A stretch of DNA of 64,000 nt. It comes from Croceibacterium_B sp963811255 (GTDB taxonomy: Bacteria; Pseudomonadota; Alphaproteobacteria; Sphingomonadales; Sphingomonadaceae). Below, in pieces: positions 51,215 through 60,637 of the stretch (its first letter is position 1; every line of letters begins with the position of its first letter). The notes under the pieces are model-generated. The model was not told the DNA's origin. It searched no databases and saw nothing but the letters and a program-made list of their open reading frames with translations. The DNA lies in NCBI GenBank assembly GCA_963811255.1, contig CAWEQI010000003.1, forward strand, positions 930,001-994,000, in the 5' to 3' direction. A program made the translations under genes and the position numbers.

Positions 51215-52420
51215 ATGCCTGGTACGGAAATCGACTACAAGCGGATGCTGCCGCTGATGTTCGCAGTCTTCGTCAACATCGCCGGCTTCAGCCTGATCCT
51301 GCCGCTGCTGCCGTTCTACGGCAAGCTGTTCGGCGCCGGCGCGTTCGAGGTCGCGCTGCTGTTCGCCGCCTACAGCCTGGGCAACGTGTTCGGCGAAGTC
51401 TTCTGGGGCCGCCAGTCGGACAAGTGGGGCCGCCGCAACGTGCTGATCGCGACGACCACCGGCGCGGCGATCACCTATGTCGCATTCGCCTATGCGCCGG
51501 GGCTTTGGCTGGCGATCGCTATCCGCATCGTCAACGGCTTCTTCGGCGGCACGCTCAGCGTCGCCCAAGGGTTTCTGGCCGATGCCTCGCCGCCGGAGAA
51601 GCGGGCCAAGGCGATGGGGCTGTTCGGGGCGAGCTTCTCGCTCGGCTTCGCCTTCGGCCCGGTGATCGGCGGCCTGCTCGCCGGCGCCGGAACCTCGCTG
51701 GCCGACTTCCATGCCCCGATCCTCGCCGCCGCAGGCCTGTCGGCGATCACCGCCCTCTGGTCATTGCTGGTGCTGCGCGACGCCCGCGCACCGCTGGGCA
51801 AGGCGGCGCCGTTGCCGCGCTATGGTGAAGCGATGCGCTACGTCATCACGCATGGGCTGTTGCTGCGGCTATTCGTCATCTCGTTCTTCGGCATCGCCGC
51901 GTTCGCCTCGATGGAAGCGGTCTATGGCCTGTGGACCAAGGCCAATTTCGGCTGGACCGCCGAGGATCTCGGTTTCGCCTTCATCGCTATCGGCGCGGGC
52001 GGGCTGATCATCCAGCTGTTCTTTCTGCAGCCGCTGGTGACACGCTTCGGCGAAGGGAAGGTGATCACCGGCGGCCTCGCCGTGCTCGCCGCATCGATGC
52101 TGCTGCAGCCGATCCTGCGCGAACCCTACATCGCGGTGGCGCTGATGGGCACGCTGATGATGGGCCACAGCCTGGCGTTCCCGACTTCGGGCTCGCTGAC
52201 CAGCCGAACCGCGCCGGTCGAACGGCAGGGTAGCGTGATGGGTCTGCTGATGGCCTCGAACGCCTTCGGGCGCATCGTCGCCCCGCCGGCGTTCGGCCTG
52301 ATCTACGACGCCGGGCACGACGCGCCGTGGTACGCGGGGGCGGTGATGATCGCACTGGTCGTGCCGTTGGCGCTGCAGGTGGCGGCGATCGGCCGCAACC
52401 CAGTGGCCACTGCCGTCTAA
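51215..52420 (+). CDS. MFS transporter, TetA-like
   Basis: A 401-residue carrier with 12 helices in the tetracycline-resistance-like (TCR/Tet) group of MFS drug:proton antiporters. The loop FWGRQSDKWGRRNVL follows TM2, GFFGGTLSVAQGFLADASPPEKRAKAMG lies at TM4-5, and QGSVMGLLMASNAFGRIVAPPAFG is near the end. ATG 51215 has GAGAGGAAAG upstream; the frame opens earlier at a TTG. The substrate is unknown; resistance should not be assumed. Confidence 0.87.
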   Translation: MPGTEIDYKRMLPLMFAVFVNIAGFSLILPLLPFYGKLFGAGAFEVALLFAAYSLGNVFGEVFWGRQSDKWGRRNVLIATTTGAAITYVAFAYAPGLWLAIAIRIVNGFFGGTLSVAQGFLADASPPEKRAKAMGLFGASFSLGFAFGPVIGGLLAGAGTSLADFHAPILAAAGLSAITALWSLLVLRDARAPLGKAAPLPRYGEAMRYVITHGLLLRLFVISFFGIAAFASMEAVYGLWTKANFGWTAEDLGFAFIAIGAGGLIIQLFFLQPLVTRFGEGKVITGGLAVLAASMLLQPILREPYIAVALMGTLMMGHSLAFPTSGSLTSRTAPVERQGSVMGLLMASNAFGRIVAPPAFGLIYDAGHDAPWYAGAVMIALVVPLALQVAAIGRNPVATAV

Positions 52421-52482
52421 AGCATGTTCTTGTGTTGCGGGCCGGTTGCGCTAGCTTCGCTTAGACAACGTGAGGATCGGTC

Positions 52483-52680
52483 ATGTCGAAGGACGACGAG
52501 TCGCAGCGCGACCTCAAGCATGAACTTGCCAACGCTAACGCCCGGACGAAAGCCGCGCAGCACTTGCTGAAGCGCGCGGCCGAGGAGATCGAGAACTTGG
52601 TCGAGGCGGATTGCGAAGAAGAGCAGAAAGGCCGGGCTACGGAGGCCGCTAAGCGCCTTCGCCGCGCCTCTTCGACGTGA
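52483..52680 (+). CDS. Small charged hypothetical protein
   Basis: A 65-residue, strongly charged and probably all-helical protein (SQRDLKHELANANARTKAAQ..., then an acidic middle and an Arg-rich end). No signal or membrane segment. It lies between the TetA-like carrier and an exported methyltransferase-like protein, in the same direction. GAGG lies about nine bases before the ATG. No family recognised. Confidence 0.55.
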   Translation: MSKDDESQRDLKHELANANARTKAAQHLLKRAAEEIENLVEADCEEEQKGRATEAAKRLRRASST

Positions 52681-52720
52681 CAGCACGGCCGACGTCGGCC
52701 GCCGTTAGGGGAGAAATATC

Positions 52721-53470
52721 GTGAAGTACGCACTGGCCCTCGCGGGCGCCTTTGCTCTGACAGCCGTCGGCCTGGCCACGAGCGCCTGCGCTCAGGACGC
52801 CACCGCTGCGATTACCGCTGCCGTCGCCGACCCGATGCGCCCGGCGGCGGACACCGCTCGCGATGCCGAGCGCAAGCCGGCGGACGTGGTCGAATTCGCC
52901 GGCGTGAAGCCGGGCGACACGGTGGTCGAACTGATGCCCGGCGGCGGCTACTACACGCGCATCCTCGCCAAGACCGTCGGCCCCTCGGGACATGTCTATT
53001 CGCTGGTGCCGACATTCTTCGCCAGCCGCCCCGGCGCGATGGACAAGCTCAACGACCTCGCCAAGCAGTATGGCAACGTCACCATGGTGACCGCCGATCT
53101 CGACAATTTCACCGTGCCCAAGCCGGCCGATGTGGTGTGGACCACCGAAAACTATCACGACTTCCACAACGGCCCGAACGCCAACATCGCCGGGCTCGAC
53201 AAGTCGGCGTTCAACGCGCTGAAGCCGGGCGGGATCTTCTATGTCGAGGACCACGCGGCGGCGCCGGGCGCGGGGACCACCGTGACTTCGACGCTGCATC
53301 GGATCGACAAGGCGGCGGCGATCTCGGAGATCGAGAAAGCCGGTTTCAAGCTCGACGCGCAATCGGACCTGCTCGCCAACCCGGCCGACACGCACGAGAA
53401 AAAGGTCTTCGACCCCGCGATCCGCGGCCATACCGATAAGTTCATGCTGCGGTTCAAGAAGCCCGGCTGA
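52721..53470 (+). CDS. Exported class I SAM-methyltransferase-like protein
   Basis: A 249-residue protein with a signal peptide ending near SACAQ (about residue 25). A Rossmann fold then shows the SAM-site stretch DTVVELMPGGGYYTRILAKTV at about 66-86. The rest follows the COG4798 family of predicted methyltransferases. A methyltransferase fold in the periplasm lacks an obvious SAM supply, so it may bind another ligand; this is unresolved. The start is GTG 52721 with AGGGGAGA upstream. Confidence 0.85.
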   Translation: MKYALALAGAFALTAVGLATSACAQDATAAITAAVADPMRPAADTARDAERKPADVVEFAGVKPGDTVVELMPGGGYYTRILAKTVGPSGHVYSLVPTFFASRPGAMDKLNDLAKQYGNVTMVTADLDNFTVPKPADVVWTTENYHDFHNGPNANIAGLDKSAFNALKPGGIFYVEDHAAAPGAGTTVTSTLHRIDKAAAISEIEKAGFKLDAQSDLLANPADTHEKKVFDPAIRGHTDKFMLRFKKPG

Positions 53471-53553
53471 GGCCACCCGGCGAGCAGCAGCGGAACTGGG
53501 GCTGCGGGCGGTCCGTTTCGTCTCACCCTCATAGGTGAAGCGGGACGCGATCG

Positions 53554-54894
53554 ATGCAGCTTTCCAAAGGCGCGACGGCGCTGGTGCTGGTGGTCCTTAT
53601 CGGGCTGTGGCTGATCAGCAATGTTTCGGTCTTCTCGACGACCGATTTCGCCGCCTTGCGCAACCCGGCGATCGTGCTCACCGGTGTGCTGGCGGTCGGC
53701 TTCGTCTGCCTCGGCGCGATCCTGGCGTTGCGCTCGCGGCTCCCCGAACGCTCGTTCGGCGGGCTCGACAAGCTCTACCGCGCACACCGCGCGTTCGGCA
53801 TCGCCGGGCTCACTTTCGCCGTCGCTCACTGGGTGCTGATCGAAGAGCCGGGCTGGTTCGGCGGCGGGATGGAACATCACGGTGGCGGGGGCCGTCATGG
53901 CGGAGGCGCACCGACGTCCGGCTTCGCCCACTGGCTTCAGACGCAGCACGGCCTCGCCGGCACCTTGGCCAACTGGGGCTTCTACGCGCTCGTCGTGCTC
54001 GCCGCCGTGGCGCTCATAAGCCGCATCCCCTATCGCCTGTTCTACCTGTCGCACCGGCTGATGGCGGTGATCGTGCTCCTGCTGGCCTATCATGCGCTCG
54101 TCTACTTCCCTTATGCCCAGTGGCCGAGCGCGATCGGCGCGGTCCTGGCGATCCTGCTGCTCGGCGGGGTGGCCGCGGCGGTGGTTTCGCTCGCCGGGCG
54201 GATCGGCGTGCATCGGCAGGGGCAGGGGCGCGTCACCGATTTTACCTATTATCCCGAGCTCCAGGTGCTGCAGGCGGAGGTCGAGGTGACCGACGGATGG
54301 CCGGGGCACAAACCGGGCCAGTTCGCCTTCGTCCACGGCGGCCGGTGGGAAGGGCAGCACCCGTTCACCATCGCTTCGGCCTGGCATCCGGACGAGCGCA
54401 AGGTGGTGTTCGTGACCAAGGAGCTGGGCGACTTCACCGCGACGCTGAAGGATCGGGCGCGGATCGGCGCACCGGTCGAGATCGAGGGGCCTTATGGCAA
54501 CTTCACCTTCGAAGACGATTGCCCGATGCAGATCTGGATCGCCGGCGGAGTGGGCATCACGCCGTTCGTGGCGATGATGCGCGAGCGCCAGCGCGAATCG
54601 GACGCCGATCACCACGACGTCCACTTGTTCTACACCTCGCAGAACCAGCACGAGGAAGGGCTCGGGAAGCTGTCGGCGCTGGCGCAGGACGCGAGGGTCG
54701 ATTGCCATTTCCTGCACACTCCGCGCGACGGCTATCTCACGGGTGAAAAGGTGCGTGCGACGGTGCCCGAGTGGACCAACGCCAGTATCTGGTTTTGCGG
54801 CCCCGCCGCTTTCGGCGAAGCGATCAGGAGCGATTTCGCCGCTCACGGTCTGAAGCCTCGCAGCTTTCATCAGGAGCTGTTCGCCTGGCGCTGA
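53554..54894 (+). CDS. Ferric-reductase-like transmembrane flavoprotein
   Basis: A 446-residue membrane oxidoreductase. The helical ferric-reductase-like heme domain (about 1-215) carries heme-ligand candidates in RAHRAFGIAG, VAHWVLIEEP, SHRLMAVI and AYHALVYF. A cytoplasmic FAD-binding domain (about 220-315, HPFTIAS) and an NAD-binding domain (GGVGITPFVAMM, then CGPAAFGEAI) follow. A His/Gly-rich loop (EHHGGGGRHGGG, about 109-120) lies between helices and could bind metal. Electron acceptor unknown. Confidence 0.88.
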   Translation: MQLSKGATALVLVVLIGLWLISNVSVFSTTDFAALRNPAIVLTGVLAVGFVCLGAILALRSRLPERSFGGLDKLYRAHRAFGIAGLTFAVAHWVLIEEPGWFGGGMEHHGGGGRHGGGAPTSGFAHWLQTQHGLAGTLANWGFYALVVLAAVALISRIPYRLFYLSHRLMAVIVLLLAYHALVYFPYAQWPSAIGAVLAILLLGGVAAAVVSLAGRIGVHRQGQGRVTDFTYYPELQVLQAEVEVTDGWPGHKPGQFAFVHGGRWEGQHPFTIASAWHPDERKVVFVTKELGDFTATLKDRARIGAPVEIEGPYGNFTFEDDCPMQIWIAGGVGITPFVAMMRERQRESDADHHDVHLFYTSQNQHEEGLGKLSALAQDARVDCHFLHTPRDGYLTGEKVRATVPEWTNASIWFCGPAAFGEAIRSDFAAHGLKPRSFHQELFAWR

Positions 54895-54912
54895 CGTTTG
54901 CCGGTGAAGAAA

Positions 54913-54987
54913 TGGCTCCCCGAGTAGGATTCGAACCTACGGCCATTCGATTAACAGTCGAATGCTCTACCGCTGAGCTATCGGGGA
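54913..54987 (-). tRNA. tRNA-Asn (GTT anticodon)
   Basis: On the minus strand the gene starts TCCCCGATAGCTCAGC and ends CGGGGAGCCA, so CCA is encoded. The acceptor arms TCCCCGA/TCGGGGA pair fully. The anticodon arm ATTCGACTGTTAATCGAAT has a normal seven-base loop with GTT. The T arm shows GTAGGTTCGAATCCTAC. Length 75 with CCA. It lies beside the small hypothetical gene and nadK. Confidence 0.96.
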
Positions 54988-55011
54988 GCAGCCCGTGAAG
55001 GCAGGTCCGGG

Positions 55012-55040
55012 CCTATATGGGTGGCCTTGAGGATTTGCAA
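55012..55040 (-). promoter_or_regulatory. Promoter of tRNA-Asn
   Basis: Read on the minus strand: TTGCAA (55040-55035), a 17-base spacer, then TATAGG (55017-55012). This is a good sigma-70 promoter with ideal spacing. The tRNA begins 24 bases after the -10, so the expected leader is about 17 bases. Confidence 0.6.
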
Positions 55041-55192
55041 GCGCTCACCAGCGCAGGTGTTGCAAGTTCTCAACGCTTGTCCCGGCAACGTAGGCCCGGA
55101 GGAGCAAACGCTTCACATTGTGCGCAATATCTGCAATCGCTGACCGCAGTCCCACTTCGGCGGGGCTGTAAGGGTGGAACACGGAGAAGTTT

Positions 55193-55426
55193 ATGAAGCC
55201 GATCAAGAGCGTTGTTGCTGGCCTGGCGGCTGCCGGGCTCCTCCTGTCGCAGCCGGCGGCCGCCGCCGCGGCGCGGACCGCGTCCCCATCGCGCGATGGC
55301 GAACAGCTCGCCGGCGTTCCGAGCGCGGCTCTGCCGGCGATCATCGCCATTCTCGCCGTCGCGATCGTGGGAATCATCGCCGCTTCGACCGACCACAATA
55401 ACGATAACGTGCCGGTCAGCCCCTAG
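55193..55426 (+). CDS. Small exported hypothetical protein with a C-terminal membrane segment
   Basis: A 77-residue protein: a signal peptide (KSVVAGLAAAGLLLSQPAAA, cleaved near 25), a short polar region and a second hydrophobic segment at about 46-63 (ALPAIIAILAVAIVGIIAAS), ending in a His/Asn/Asp tail. ACGGAGAAG precedes the ATG. Similar small proteins occur in sphingomonads without known role. The leader 54988-55192 contains no other gene. Confidence 0.65.
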   Translation: MKPIKSVVAGLAAAGLLLSQPAAAAAARTASPSRDGEQLAGVPSAALPAIIAILAVAIVGIIAASTDHNNDNVPVSP

Positions 55427-55450
55427 TCTCCAGGGCCGCGGGTTCGGCGG

Positions 55451-56239
55451 TCAGGCGACGAACTGTTCGCTGACAATTCGCTCGTCGAGGCTGTGCCCGC
55501 GATCGAACAGCAACGTCAGCTCGCTGCTCTCGTCGATCGCCAGCCGGACCTCGGCGATCTCGCGCACTTCCCGCTGATCGGCGACTGCGGCGACCGGCCG
55601 TTTGTCCGGTTCACGCACGCGCAAGGTCACGCGGCTGTGGTCGGGCAGGATCGCGCCTTTCCAGCGCCGCGGGCGGAATGGACTGATCGGCGTCAGCGCC
55701 AGCGTGTTGGAGGTCAGCGGCAGGATCGGTCCGTTGGCCGACAGGTTATAGGCGGTCGAGCCGGCCGGCGTCGCCAGCAGCACCCCGTCGCAGACCAGCT
55801 CCGGGATGCGCACGCGATCATTCACCGACACCTCGATCTTCGCCGTCTGCCGGGTTTCGCGCAGCAGCGAGACCTCGTTGATGGCGTTGTGCACATGGTG
55901 CGCCCCATCCTGCGTGATCGCGGTCATATGCAGCGGCGCGACGGCGATGCGGGTCGCCTTGGCCAGCTTGGCACATATGTTTCCGCCCTCGCGGTAATGG
56001 TTCATCAGGAATCCCACGGTTCCGCGGTTCATGCCGTAGGCCGGTATCACTCGGCCCAATTCGAGCATGAGATGGAGGGTGTGCAGCATGAACCCGTCGC
56101 CACCGAGGACGACCACCGCGTCGGCCTGCTCGAGCGGCACCCAATCGGCGGCGTCAGTCAGCTCGCGTGCCGCCTCCTGCGCCTTGTCGGTGGGAGAGGC
56201 GACGAGGGCAAGCCGTTCGAATTCGTTTGCGTCCCTCAT
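55451..56239 (-). CDS. nadK: NAD kinase
   Basis: Phosphorylates NAD to NADP; cytoplasmic and usually essential. The 262 residues include the diacylglycerol-kinase-like motif VVVLGGDGFMLHTLH near 41-56, NRGTVGFLMN at about 71-80, LVCDGVLLATPAGSTAYNLSANGPIL and the C-terminal beta-rich domain. It converges on the small exported gene and is divergent from the EAL gene. Confidence 0.95.
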   Translation of the reverse strand: MRDANEFERLALVASPTDKAQEAARELTDAADWVPLEQADAVVVLGGDGFMLHTLHLMLELGRVIPAYGMNRGTVGFLMNHYREGGNICAKLAKATRIAVAPLHMTAITQDGAHHVHNAINEVSLLRETRQTAKIEVSVNDRVRIPELVCDGVLLATPAGSTAYNLSANGPILPLTSNTLALTPISPFRPRRWKGAILPDHSRVTLRVREPDKRPVAAVADQREVREIAEVRLAIDESSELTLLFDRGHSLDERIVSEQFVA

Positions 56240-56351
56240 CGACGGCTCCCCTTTGTCGGCGCGGCGGCGAACCTATGGACCGCCGTCCCGATTTGCAACG
56301 CGTCGCGCGCGGGGGCTGACGAGTTCCTGGCGATAAGCCACGGGCGCAAGG

Positions 56352-57158
56352 ATGTTCGTCGTCGAAAATGTGAATGACCGCCGAAGGGTCGCGGACCGGC
56401 GAGGCCGGGGGCGGCGTGTCGAGGAATTGAACGCGGCCATCGCCCAGGGTCAGGTCGAGATTCTGTTTCAGCCGCAGTTCGCGAGCGCCGACAGCCAGCT
56501 GGTCGGCGCCGAAGCGCTGGCGCGATGGCACCATCCCCGTCTCGGCCGCGTCGGCGCCGAGGCGCTGTTCGACATCGCCGAGCGCTCCGGCCGGGCCGCC
56601 GAGCTCACCCGTCACATCGCCGGGCGGGCGCTGGCCGCCGCTACTCGCTGGCCCGAACCCCTGCGCCTGTCGCTCAACGTCACCGCGACCGACCTGCACG
56701 AGGACGATTTCGCGAACATCGTGATAGACGCTGCGCTGCAGGCCGGTTTCGGGCTCGAGCGGCTGACTCTCGAAATCACCGAGCAAGCGCTCGTCACCGA
56801 ACTTGGGCGGAGCGCCGAGCAGCTCGAGCGGCTTGCCGCGTGCGGTGTTCGCATCGCGCTCGACGATTTCGGCGCCGGCTTCTGCAATTTTCACTACTTG
56901 AAACGTCTGCCGCTGCACCTGCTCAAGCTCGACCGCAGCATGCTCGACGGGGTCGTCGAGAATGAGCGCGACCGGGCCGTGTTGCGCGGCATCCTGGCGA
57001 TGGCAACGGCGCTTGGTCTCAAGGTCGTGGCCGAAGGCGTCGAGAGCGAAGGCCAGCGGGTGGCGATTGCGCGCGAAGGCTGCGAGATATGGCAGGGCTT
57101 TCTCGGCGCGGCGCCGATGGCGGCGGAGGAATTCGCCGCCTTCGCCCCCACCGCCTAG
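56352..57158 (+). CDS. Stand-alone EAL-domain protein (cyclic-di-GMP phosphodiesterase)
   Basis: A 268-residue protein made of one EAL domain. Catalytic signatures present: GAEALARW (the EAL loop), LNVTATDL, LTLEITEQALV with the metal-binding Glu, LDDFGAGFCNFHYL, LKLDRSML and VVAEGVESEGQ. The usual QGY is QGF. The residues needed for hydrolysis appear kept, so it probably degrades c-di-GMP. No sensor, GGDEF or membrane part is present. The start is uncertain: the ATG at 56352 has AAGG too close. It overlaps the mfd end by four bases. Confidence 0.88.
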   Translation: MFVVENVNDRRRVADRRGRGRRVEELNAAIAQGQVEILFQPQFASADSQLVGAEALARWHHPRLGRVGAEALFDIAERSGRAAELTRHIAGRALAAATRWPEPLRLSLNVTATDLHEDDFANIVIDAALQAGFGLERLTLEITEQALVTELGRSAEQLERLAACGVRIALDDFGAGFCNFHYLKRLPLHLLKLDRSMLDGVVENERDRAVLRGILAMATALGLKVVAEGVESEGQRVAIAREGCEIWQGFLGAAPMAAEEFAAFAPTA

Positions 57159-60100
57159 GCCGCCTTTGCCCGCCTTTCCGCGCGCTTGACGATTCCGCTC
57201 AGCCCCTTTGTCAGTTGTACGAGGCCGTTCAGCCGCGCCTGCGGATCACCCCATGCCCGGTTAATCGCCAGCTTCATGTCGGGCCGCAGTTTGGCGGTGC
57301 CCTGCAAGCGCTCGACGTAGGCGATCAAGCCCGCGGGATCGGGGAAGTCGTCGTTGTGGAAGGACACCAAGGTCCCGCGGGCGCCGACGTCGATCTTGGC
57401 GATGTTGGCGGCGATCGCCTGGTGCTTGATACCGATCAGCTTGATCAGATTGTTCGTCGGCTCGGGCAGCGGGCCGAAGCGGTCGATCATCTCGGCGGCG
57501 AGCGCTTCGACGTCACCCGCCTCGGCGTCGTTGAGCCGGCGGTAGAGGGCCATGCGTACAGCAAGATCAGGCACGTAATCCTCGGGGATCATGATCGGCG
57601 CATCGACGGTGATCTGCGGGCTGAAGGCCTCGCGCTCGCGCTCCAGCCCCGCTTCGCCTGCCTTGGCGGCCAAGATCGCGTCCTCCAGCATCGACTGATA
57701 GAGCTCGAAGCCGACTTCGCGGATGTGGCCCGACTGCTCGTCGCCGAGCAGGTTGCCGGCGCCGCGGATGTCGAGATCATGGCTGGCGAGCTGGAAGCCA
57801 GCGCCGAGGCTGTCGAGATCGCCGAGCACCTTGAGGCGCTTCTCGGCCACGTCGCTGAGCTGGGTATCCTTCGCCGTGGTCAGGTAGGCGTAAGCGCGAA
57901 GCTTCGAGCGGCCCACGCGACCGCGGAGCTGGTAAAGCTGGGCGAGGCCGAAGCGATCGGCGCGGTGGATGATGATGGTGTTGGCGCTGGGGATGTCGAG
58001 GCCCAATTCGACGATCGTGGTCGAGAGCAGCACTTCGTAGCGGCCCTCGTAAAAGGCGCTCATTCGCTCTTCGACTTCGCTCGGGCTCATCTGTCCGTGG
58101 GCGGTAATGAAACGGACCTCGGGCACGTGCTCGTGGAGCCAGTCCTCGATCTCGCCCATGTCGGCGATGCGCGGCACGACGATGAAGCTCTGCCCTCCGC
58201 GGTGATGCTCGCGCAGCAGCGCCTCGCGCATCACCATATCGTCCCACTCCATTACGTAGGTGCGCACGGCCAGGCGATCGACCGGCGGGGTCTGGATGGT
58301 CGACAATTCGCGCAACCCGCTCATCGCCATCTGCAAGGTGCGAGGGATCGGGGTGGCGGTGAGGGTAAGAACATGCACGTTCTCGCGCAGCTGCTTGAGC
58401 TTCTCCTTGTGAGTGACGCCGAATCGCTGCTCTTCATCAACGATCACAAGGCCAAGGCGCTTGAACTTCGTGCTCTTTGACAGGATCGCGTGGGTACCGA
58501 TGACGATGTCCACCGTACCGTCGGCTAGCCCCTCGCGCGTTTCCTTCATCTCCCGCGCCGGGACCAGCCGGCTAAGCCGCCCAACCTTCAGCGGGAAACC
58601 GGCAAACCGCTCCGAGAAGTTCTGGAAGTGCTGCCGGGCGAGTAGCGTCGTCGGCGCGACCACTGCCACCTGCTCGCCGTTCATCGCCGCGACGAACGCG
58701 GCGCGCAAGGCGACCTCGGTCTTGCCGAAACCGACATCGCCGCACACCAGACGGTCCATCGGTTTGCCTTCGGACAGGTCGCCGAGCACGTCCTCGATCG
58801 CCCGATCCTGATCGTCGGTCTCTTCCCACGGGAAACGGTCGACGAACTGGGCGAGGGCGCTTTCCTCGGTCGCCAGCGCCGGCGCCTTGCGCAGCGCGCG
58901 GGCGGCGGCGGTCTTGAGCAGCTCATTGGCGATCTCGCGGATGCGCTCCTTGAGCCGCGCCTTGCGCCGCTGCCAGCCTTCGCCGCCGAGCCGATCGAGC
59001 GGCACCGCCTCATCACTGCTGCCGTAGCGGCTCAGCACGTCGATGTTCTCAACCGGGATGTAGAGCTTGTCGCCTCCGGCGTACTCCAGCATCACGCAAT
59101 CATGCTGGCTCTGCCCGACCTTGATCGGCTCCAGCCCGAGGTACTTGCCGATCCCGTGCTCCATGTGGACCACCAGGTCGCCGCGGTTGAGCGCCGCCAG
59201 TTCGGCAAGGAAGGCGTCCGAATCCTTGCGCTTCTTGCGCCGGCGGACGAGGCGGTCTCCGAGCAGGTCCTGCTCAGTGAACAGGTCGACGGCGTCATTC
59301 GAAAAGCCGGTGTCGAGCGGCAGGACCAGCGCTACCGGACCTTTCGCCGCCAGCCCGAGCGCTTGCTGCCAATCATCTGCGAGCTTCGCTTTCGCGCCGG
59401 CTTCTTCCAGGATCGACACGATACGGCTGCGCGAGCCGGTCGAATAGGCGGCGAACAGCGGCTTCTTGCCCGCCTTCGCCACCGCCTTCAGGTGTTCGGC
59501 GGCGGCATCGTAAACGTTATCGCCGCGCGAGCGCTCGGGCGCGAAATCGCGCGCAGACTTGAAGCCGAGCTCGATCACGCTGTCGCTCTCGGGCTGGGCG
59601 AAGATCTCGGCGCGGTGCACCGGCCACTGGACCAACCGATCGCCGAACTCCTCTTGCGAGAGATAGAGGGCATCGGTGTCGAGCGGGCGATAGCTCCCCG
59701 CCGCCTGCCCAGTCGTCTCACCGCGCTGGCGGTGATAGTCCTCGATATCCGTGAAGCGCTCTTCGGCGGCTGCCTGGGCCGCGGAATCGATCACCACCAG
59801 GTCTTCGGCGCCGAGATGGTCGAACAACGTCGCCATGCGCTCCTCGAACAGCGGCAGCCAGTGCTCCATGCCGGCAAGGCGGCGGCCCTCGCTGACCGCC
59901 TGGTAAAGCGGGTCTTGCGTGGCGTTCGCGCCGAACTGTTCGCGATAGCGGCCCCGGAAGCGCTTGATGCTGTCCTCGTTGAGCAGCGCCTCGCTCGCCG
60001 GCAGCAACAGGTGCCCATCGATCACTTCGGTGGTGCGTTGGGTGGAGGGATCGAACAGCCGCAGGCTTTCCAGCTCGTCGCCGAAGAAATCGAGCCTGAG

Positions 60101-60637
60101 GCCTTGCTCGAGCCCCGAGGGAAAGATGTCGAAAATCGATCCGCGTACGGCAAACTCGCCGTTGTCGACCACGGTGTCGGTGCGCGAATAGCCTTGCCGC
60201 TGGAGCAGCGCGATCAGGCTTTCGTGACCGATCGTGGTGCCCGGCTTGAGCTCGCGGACGGATTCGCGAATCCGGAACGGTGTCACCACCCGCTGCAGCA
60301 CGGCATTGATCGTGGTCACCAGCAGTTGCTTGCCGCGGTCGGGCGCCTGCAGCTGGTGCAGCGCGGAGAGGCGGCGGGAACTGACCGAGAGGGCCGGGCT
60401 CGCCCGGTCGTACGGCAGGCAGTCCCACGCGGGGAACTCGATCACCTGCAATTCGGGCGTGAACCAGCGCGCGGCATCGACCACCCCGCGCATCGCCTGC
60501 TCGTCGGGGGCGACGAATACCGCTCTGGCTTTGGCCGCGCGCGCCAGATCGGCCATCACCAGCGGCTGCGCGCCGCGAGCGAGCGAGGCGAGGGTCAGCG
60601 GGGATTTGGCGGCGAGGATGCGGTTGAGATCGGGCAT
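57155..60637 (-). CDS. mfd: Transcription-repair coupling factor Mfd
   Basis: Displaces RNA polymerase stalled at DNA damage and recruits UvrA. The 1160 residues comprise an N-terminal UvrB-like part, the RNA-polymerase-interacting CarD-like domain (LNRGDLVVHMEHGIGKYLGL near 480), a RecG-like translocase and a C-terminal domain. The translocase shows Walker A GDVGFGKTEVALRAAF, VIVDEEQRFGVTHKEK and TLTATPIPRTLQ. ATG 60637 (MPDLNRIL) gives the family start; the frame extends to a GTG at 60679 without Shine-Dalgarno. Probably read with sdhE. Confidence 0.95.
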   Translation of the reverse strand: MPDLNRILAAKSPLTLASLARGAQPLVMADLARAAKARAVFVAPDEQAMRGVVDAARWFTPELQVIEFPAWDCLPYDRASPALSVSSRRLSALHQLQAPDRGKQLLVTTINAVLQRVVTPFRIRESVRELKPGTTIGHESLIALLQRQGYSRTDTVVDNGEFAVRGSIFDIFPSGLEQGLRLDFFGDELESLRLFDPSTQRTTEVIDGHLLLPASEALLNEDSIKRFRGRYREQFGANATQDPLYQAVSEGRRLAGMEHWLPLFEERMATLFDHLGAEDLVVIDSAAQAAAEERFTDIEDYHRQRGETTGQAAGSYRPLDTDALYLSQEEFGDRLVQWPVHRAEIFAQPESDSVIELGFKSARDFAPERSRGDNVYDAAAEHLKAVAKAGKKPLFAAYSTGSRSRIVSILEEAGAKAKLADDWQQALGLAAKGPVALVLPLDTGFSNDAVDLFTEQDLLGDRLVRRRKKRKDSDAFLAELAALNRGDLVVHMEHGIGKYLGLEPIKVGQSQHDCVMLEYAGGDKLYIPVENIDVLSRYGSSDEAVPLDRLGGEGWQRRKARLKERIREIANELLKTAAARALRKAPALATEESALAQFVDRFPWEETDDQDRAIEDVLGDLSEGKPMDRLVCGDVGFGKTEVALRAAFVAAMNGEQVAVVAPTTLLARQHFQNFSERFAGFPLKVGRLSRLVPAREMKETREGLADGTVDIVIGTHAILSKSTKFKRLGLVIVDEEQRFGVTHKEKLKQLRENVHVLTLTATPIPRTLQMAMSGLRELSTIQTPPVDRLAVRTYVMEWDDMVMREALLREHHRGGQSFIVVPRIADMGEIEDWLHEHVPEVRFITAHGQMSPSEVEERMSAFYEGRYEVLLSTTIVELGLDIPSANTIIIHRADRFGLAQLYQLRGRVGRSKLRAYAYLTTAKDTQLSDVAEKRLKVLGDLDSLGAGFQLASHDLDIRGAGNLLGDEQSGHIREVGFELYQSMLEDAILAAKAGEAGLEREREAFSPQITVDAPIMIPEDYVPDLAVRMALYRRLNDAEAGDVEALAAEMIDRFGPLPEPTNNLIKLIGIKHQAIAANIAKIDVGARGTLVSFHNDDFPDPAGLIAYVERLQGTAKLRPDMKLAINRAWGDPQARLNGLVQLTKGLSGIVKRAERRAKAA

